Source: Gymnogyps californianus
Taxonomy: Eukaryota; Chordata; Aves; Accipitriformes; Cathartidae
Length of the DNA stretch: 64,000 bases
Assembly (NCBI RefSeq): GCF_018139145.2
Contig: NC_059500.1
Coordinates: forward strand, 42,353,175-42,417,174
Reading direction: 5' to 3'
In this document: positions 59,501 to 64,000 of the stretch, piece by piece
Layout: every line of letters starts with the position of its first letter
Numbering within the stretch: the stretch's first letter is position 1
Translations under genes and position numbers: made by a program
Notes under the pieces: generated by a model
The model's database searches: none
What the model saw: the letters and a program-made list of their open reading frames with translations, nothing else
Told to the model about the DNA's origin: nothing

Positions 59501-60765
59501 ACTTTTAAAACAGACAAGTGTTGCCACACATTTATAGGATGGCTCCTCTTCAAATCTCTATACCGGCTTTCCTTCATCTTCTGCATCTAATTTAAACACC
59601 TACCTCTTGGTTTGTTGTTGCCCTATGGCCTCTGCAGCATGGTACAGAGGAGACTTATGGACACATTTTGGAGGAGGCAACACAGAGAAAGTATGAGAGA
59701 CTAGAAAATGTATAGTTAGAATCACTAGTCTGGCTTAAAGAGACAATTGAAACCCGTGTGGTGGCCTCTGGAAGTGAATAAGTCAGGCAAAACAGTAGTT
59801 CCTCTTTACTTTGAAACGCAAAATTTTACCAGATCAGGAGTGGCTCAGGACATCATCCCTGCCTTCCAGACATCTGCAGATTAGCTAGCTGTGTAATATA
59901 TATTTAGCTATTTCTTGCTTTTTATTTTTCTCTTTACTTCCTACCCTACAGTCTTTCTTAATTCATATCCTCTTTTAACACACCGACTATGATACTATCC
60001 CAGTCTTTCCTCTGTTGTCCATAAAAATCTTTACCTGATCTACTTGAGCTAGCCCTCTGTTCCATCTTTCATTTTTTTGTACCAACCTTTCCCAGTTCTC
60101 TCTGTAAGTATATTTGCTGCCATTTATCTGTGGTTCCTAAAACTTCACATTTATATCAATTTTCTTAAGGTACTATTCTTCTATATTTCCATTTGCACAA
60201 GCAAGTCATGATCTGAACTTCACCGTTTTCTCTTTCTTCTTGCTATCACTCATCTTTCATCTGTGTCAATACAATCTCTATCTAGCTCGAAGATCACTTC
60301 ATGGTTATTATTGTAACCTTGTGAATGTAGCAAGGACATTTTTCCCTAGGTATAGTCAGCCCATAGTACAGAAAGATCATTCTTGCTGACTTTTATGTGT
60401 GAAGATAGAACTGTAGTATGGAGAAAAGTTATGAAGGTGTGAGATCTAATCCTAATTTGGAGATGTATTTTGTTTTCATTCTGCAGAGAGAGACTGGTTC
60501 AGAGGCTTCTGGGAATACACTGTGGATTCCTATCAAAAAATGTGTACTTCCAAAAACTTTTCAAGTCCTTGATACTATTCCCACTTCCTCTTGAAGTTTC
60601 TTGTGGTTGGTCTGCAGAGCTTACTTACAGAAACTTTTATTCAGGAAGTAACAACTAACATCTTTTTCATCAAGGACTGGATTTTCAGCACTGTACTTTT
60701 CAAATCGGGTCAGCATCTAGCATCAGTTAATGGAAGCTGTGAATCTAATCTGCCATGACCACTAC
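53548..60765. other. Unassigned AT-rich sequence, 7.2 kb
   Basis: No gene or interspersed repeat is convincingly recognised. Poly-T tracts lie near 58148-58160 and 58450-58462. The 157-codon minus frame at 57355-57828 overlaps a 94-codon plus frame (57217-57501), and neither has a recognisable domain. A segment at about 59640-59760 faintly recalls a CR1 3' region but is too weak to call. Confidence 0.5.
57355..57828 (-). other. Unrecognised 157-codon open frame
   Basis: A minus-strand frame with scattered Cys/His/Pro residues and no recognisable domain or transmembrane pattern. It partly overlaps a plus-strand frame of similar quality. No supporting promoter or splice context. Probably fortuitous. 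Confidence 0.1.
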
Positions 60766-60811
60766 TGGATGGATGGATGGATGGATGGATGGATGGATGG
60801 ATGGATGGATG
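60766..60811. repeat. (TGGA)n microsatellite
   Basis: About 11 uninterrupted TGGA units. The purity suggests it is length-variable. Confidence 0.97.
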
Positions 60812-62025
60812 TACAACTTATTTAATAGATGCATCCATGCCTGCTTCTTAGTAGGAATTATGCAGGGAGGAAAAAAAAAAAAAAGATGTGTGATGTAAAG
60901 TAAAAAATAATTTGTTGTCTCTCTTTGTACACGGACAAGACACCTAGCAGTCCATGTATTTTAATATCTAGCTACTGGCTATTGAAAAGACAAGGAGTAA
61001 GAAGCTGTCATTTATAAAACATTGATTTCTGTGAAAGGTAAGTTCCTGGTAGCTGGGAAAATCTGAACCTCCCTGTTTTGCCTCCTAATTCTCACTTCAG
61101 TGGTCTCAGTCTCCAGACACATGAATGAAGCAGTTCAAGATCCTTCACCAGGTCAGGTGGTTGTACGTACTTAGTCTGCAGTGGTACCGATTCTTAGATC
61201 TCAAAAACTCCTTGACAATGTCAGAAGTATGGGATCATTTTCAGTAGTGCATGTGGGCCTGAATGAAAGTAAAAATTCTGACTTCTGGTGAGAGTAGCTT
61301 GTACTTCAGAGGTGTACATTTCCCTTTGTATTTCAGCAGGTTTTTCTGTTCTTTTACAGAAGGGGTTTTATCTGGATTAAAAACCTCTGGTAGCATTCAC
61401 TTACATGCTTGGATTGACTCTTGAGCTGTATGAAATGTGATTAAAAGAGGTTCTGCTTCAAGAATGGCTCTTGAACTTGGGCCAATCCACTTCTGGCAAA
61501 TCAGAGTATGAGGGATATGTGTATGTGCGAGCATGTGTGTCTTTTATTCTGCTTCTTTAAGGTCTGTCTGATTTTGGAAAAAAATATAACAATGAAACAT
61601 ACAGTAGCTAGGATTATGGAAGAACTATCTGCTAAAGAACCATTAGCTGTATCACCCAATCTGCTTGACAGTATAGCTGGTGGTTAAGGAGACATTAATT
61701 TGAGGCCAATTTAGATCCCATGGGCTTATTTGACAGGAAAAAAAATGGCATAAGGTTATAAAATGACATTTCAGAGGAAACTGCAGAAGAATTTGGATAC
61801 AAGAGTGTGGCAAGCTCACTGATGATCCTCAAACTCTCAGATAAACTGTACTTTGGATTGTAGTATAATCCTTAAACTTTTGAATATCAAGTTGTCCTAC
61901 AAGAAAGTAAAACTAATTGTATCCCTGTTCATACTCCCCTGCATGTAGTTAAAGACTTTGACGTGTTGTTACGCTTGTTTTGCTATGCTGAAAAAATATG
62001 CATGTGTCTCCTTATTTCTCTCTCT
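60812..62025. other. Unassigned sequence
   Basis: No gene or repeat is recognised. An A15-like run is at about 60870-60884. Confidence 0.5.
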
Positions 62026-62064
62026 CATGCATGTGTGCGTGTGCGCGCACACACACACACGTGC
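62026..62064. repeat. 39-bp alternating pyrimidine-purine tract
   Basis: CATGCATGTGTGCGTGTGCG, then CGCACACACACACACGTGC: strict alternation over 39 bases with four CG steps near the centre and a palindromic GTGTGCGCGCACAC core. This is a strong Z-DNA-forming and cruciform-prone sequence and a likely polymorphic CA repeat. Confidence 0.9.
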
Positions 62065-64000
62065 CCTCCACAAGTCTGGGAACCATGGAAACCAGTTTAC
62101 AAATTGTGTACCCATTAGAAACACAGAAGACAGTTTTTAAAAGTGTTTGGGGACATCAGTAAATGTGTGTTAGGCATAGACTTAATAGATGTTAGGTGCT
62201 TAAATACCTTTTAGAAATAACTGGTCTATTGTGGTGTTTTGTGAATGTTCTTTTTGTGAGTTGGATTTTAAGGTTTCCAGGATTTCACAGTATAAATTGG
62301 CAGTGTGAGGCTGACATGGTACCTTATGTTTTTTTTTTTATTTTTAGACATATAGGTGACCATTTTAGCTATATATTTGCCAGGCTGTTTTGGAATTACA
62401 GCTTGTAATCAGAAATACCTTTGTAGGTACAGATAGAGTGTTATGTGAGATGGAATTGTATAGGTTTAGCTTGGAATGTCTCCAGTCAGGTGGGGGAGAA
62501 GGAAGTCTTGGCTTTTTTGGAGGCAAAGATAAATAATGGATTGATTCAATCTCAGTCCAGGTCAGAACTTCTCCCTGTTTTCTCAATGGCTTATCTCTAA
62601 AATCTTTGGCTTCTTCAGCCAAAGCCAAATACCTACCTTTTAAATAACTATTCTGATTTGTGACCATCCTTTGTTCTTTCAATTCCTATGCCTTTTGTCA
62701 ATGGAAAAACCTATGTGAGCACCTTTGAAACCTATAAGCTAAAATTAGATTAAATAATTTAACTCATGAATGAAGGAGGCTTGAGCTAACCCTGATCAAT
62801 CCTCTGAAGCAGATTAGGGCTCACTCACATGATCTTTTCCATTGGAAGTTACAGAAGAGTAATGAGCAACCAGAAGTAGAGCATCTTTACCGGCACAAAT
62901 AGAGCTAGAAGAAGACACATCTATGATTTTAGAAATCCCCTTGATTGTGCACAAATTAAGGTCAAGACTAGAACTCCAGTAAATTTTCAGTGACAAAGTG
63001 TCGGCCCAGCAGCTTTCTTGTATGACTCATGCAGTGCACGAATCGAAGTGAAACTCTTAAACCTGTAGTGCTTCTAAGCTGAAAGCTACATATTATTCAT
63101 GCATAAATATCTCTTTGAAAAAACCTTGCTGTAGTTCACAATGAGTAAGAAACAGGTATTGGATGTTTGTGCATGGCTAACAGCACTACAAGCTTGAGTA
63201 CTGGTGGCTGTAGACACATTGTATCAGAGCAGGTTAAAGGGCACATCCATTTCATTCAAGTCCAATAGTGGCAATCATTGGTTTTAGTTGAAGCAGAAGT
63301 CGAACCCACAGACAGCTTTTCCTTTTGTTATTGCAAAAAAAGATGCTTCAAACGGAAAGCTTTTGCTTTAATGCCCTAAGAGGAGGTTAATTAAAAGAAC
63401 TTGTCAAAACATTTCTTGCAAAAACTTTTCCTGTTAAATTTTTTTGAGCTTAGGTTTTCAACACTTTCTTCAGTGTTACAGAAATACTGCATACCTTAAC
63501 TTGGCATTCCCTGGTTCTTGGTGTGTGAAATTCCTCACAGAAGGGATAAAGCAAATTTTTAAGCAGCAGCTTGTCTTTATTAGAGAGACCATCATCAAAG
63601 AGTGCGTAGAAAGAAGCAAAGACAGAAAGCTAATACTATTTATGTTATCCACAGGGTGCCTCTCAGACTCATTCACATGGCCAAGTAATTTACTTCCCAG
63701 TAAATTTGAATTTGCTTCACAGCAAACCTGAGTTTATTGCATATGTTACTGTAGAATAAGCATCTTGTTGAATAAAAGAATCAGAATTTGCTCCAAAGTA
63801 ATAATTATGAAGGGCCATGTAAGTACAATTTTATAAGGCTTGTGAGTGGGAAGAGTAGAATCAGATCTCTCTAATTTTCTAGCTTTGCTGGAAGTTCTCC
63901 TGGACGACTTTTTGTTCAGTTGATTGCTTACTAGAGATTATTCATGTGTCACTATTACACAGTCCAGAAACATGATACTCCTGAAATTCAATATTAGGAC
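62065..64000. other. Unassigned AT-rich sequence
   Basis: No gene, RNA or interspersed repeat is recognised up to the window edge. Frames of 60-105 codons (for example 62365-62682 minus) carry no recognisable domain. Confidence 0.5.

Noticed and set aside
59640..59760. Faint resemblance to an old CR1 3' region (GTCTGGCTTAAAGAGA and flanks)
   Set aside because: Too short and too diverged to distinguish from chance. No terminal octamer repeat.
1..64000. CRISPR arrays, tRNA or rRNA genes, bacterial operons, phage-like systems
   Set aside because: No regularly spaced direct repeats with spacers, no tRNA-like cloverleaf and no tightly packed ORFs. Composition and repeats are those of a bird nuclear genome.

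Overview
The window reads as nuclear DNA of a bird. The evidence is a set of CR1 LINE fragments, including the avian-type 3' end that finishes in an ATTCTATGATTCTATGA-like octamer repeat, several solo LTRs of avian endogenous retroviruses with 5-bp target-site duplications, AT-rich unique sequence, and no bacterial-style gene organisation. I found no intact protein-coding gene, no RNA gene, no CRISPR array and no prokaryotic feature. The longest open frames are LINE remnants, frames opened by LTR minisatellites, or short unrecognised frames of a size that chance can produce. The stretch is best described as a gene desert or a large intron.

Layout. 1-3.4 kb is unassigned. 3.45-5.0 kb is a CR1 fragment on the minus strand (endonuclease to mid reverse transcriptase). 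7.9 to about 10.9 kb is a second minus-strand CR1 that keeps ORF1, with a GDSL/SGNH-type esterase domain, and the start of ORF2. 12.05 kb has a CR1 3'-end scrap. 14.9-15.6 kb is a solo LTR (minus) with TSD TAGGG. 19.85-20.44 kb is a solo LTR (minus). 21.67 to about 22.66 kb is a minisatellite-bearing LTR (minus) that has lost its 5' end. 23.06-24.29 kb holds two old CR1/L3-type LINE fragments in opposite orientations. 24.51-25.10 kb is an LTR (plus). 29.41-30.12 kb is a solo LTR (plus) with TSD GTGCC that carries about 120 bp of apparent retroviral integrase coding sequence. 32.04-32.45 kb is a CR1 3' end (plus). 35.56 kb has a CR1 scrap (minus). 38.37-38.95 kb is a solo LTR (plus) with TSD TTAGC. 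41.67-42.82 kb is the second minisatellite-bearing LTR (plus). 48.97-49.12 kb is a MIR-like amniote SINE. 53.09-53.55 kb is a young CR1 3' end (plus). The rest, to 64 kb, is mostly unique AT-rich sequence with microsatellites.

No genes work together here; the window is a record of layered retrotransposition. The oldest layer is the MIR-like SINE and the inverted CR1/L3 pair. An intermediate layer is the 3'-truncated CR1 copies. The youngest is the 53-kb CR1 and the solo LTRs. All six LTRs lack neighbouring internal retroviral sequence. Five of them share sequence modules, as if assembled from common U3 and R-U5 parts.

The items most worth checking are the integrase piece inside the 29.4-kb LTR, a perfect 20-bp palindrome centred on AACCGGTT at 52,931, an RFX X-box-like inverted repeat at 36,606, an 11-bp perfect hairpin at 22,986, a possible conserved element near 13.4 kb, and a possible terminal exon at 39.4-40.1 kb. 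I see no convincing new multi-gene system.
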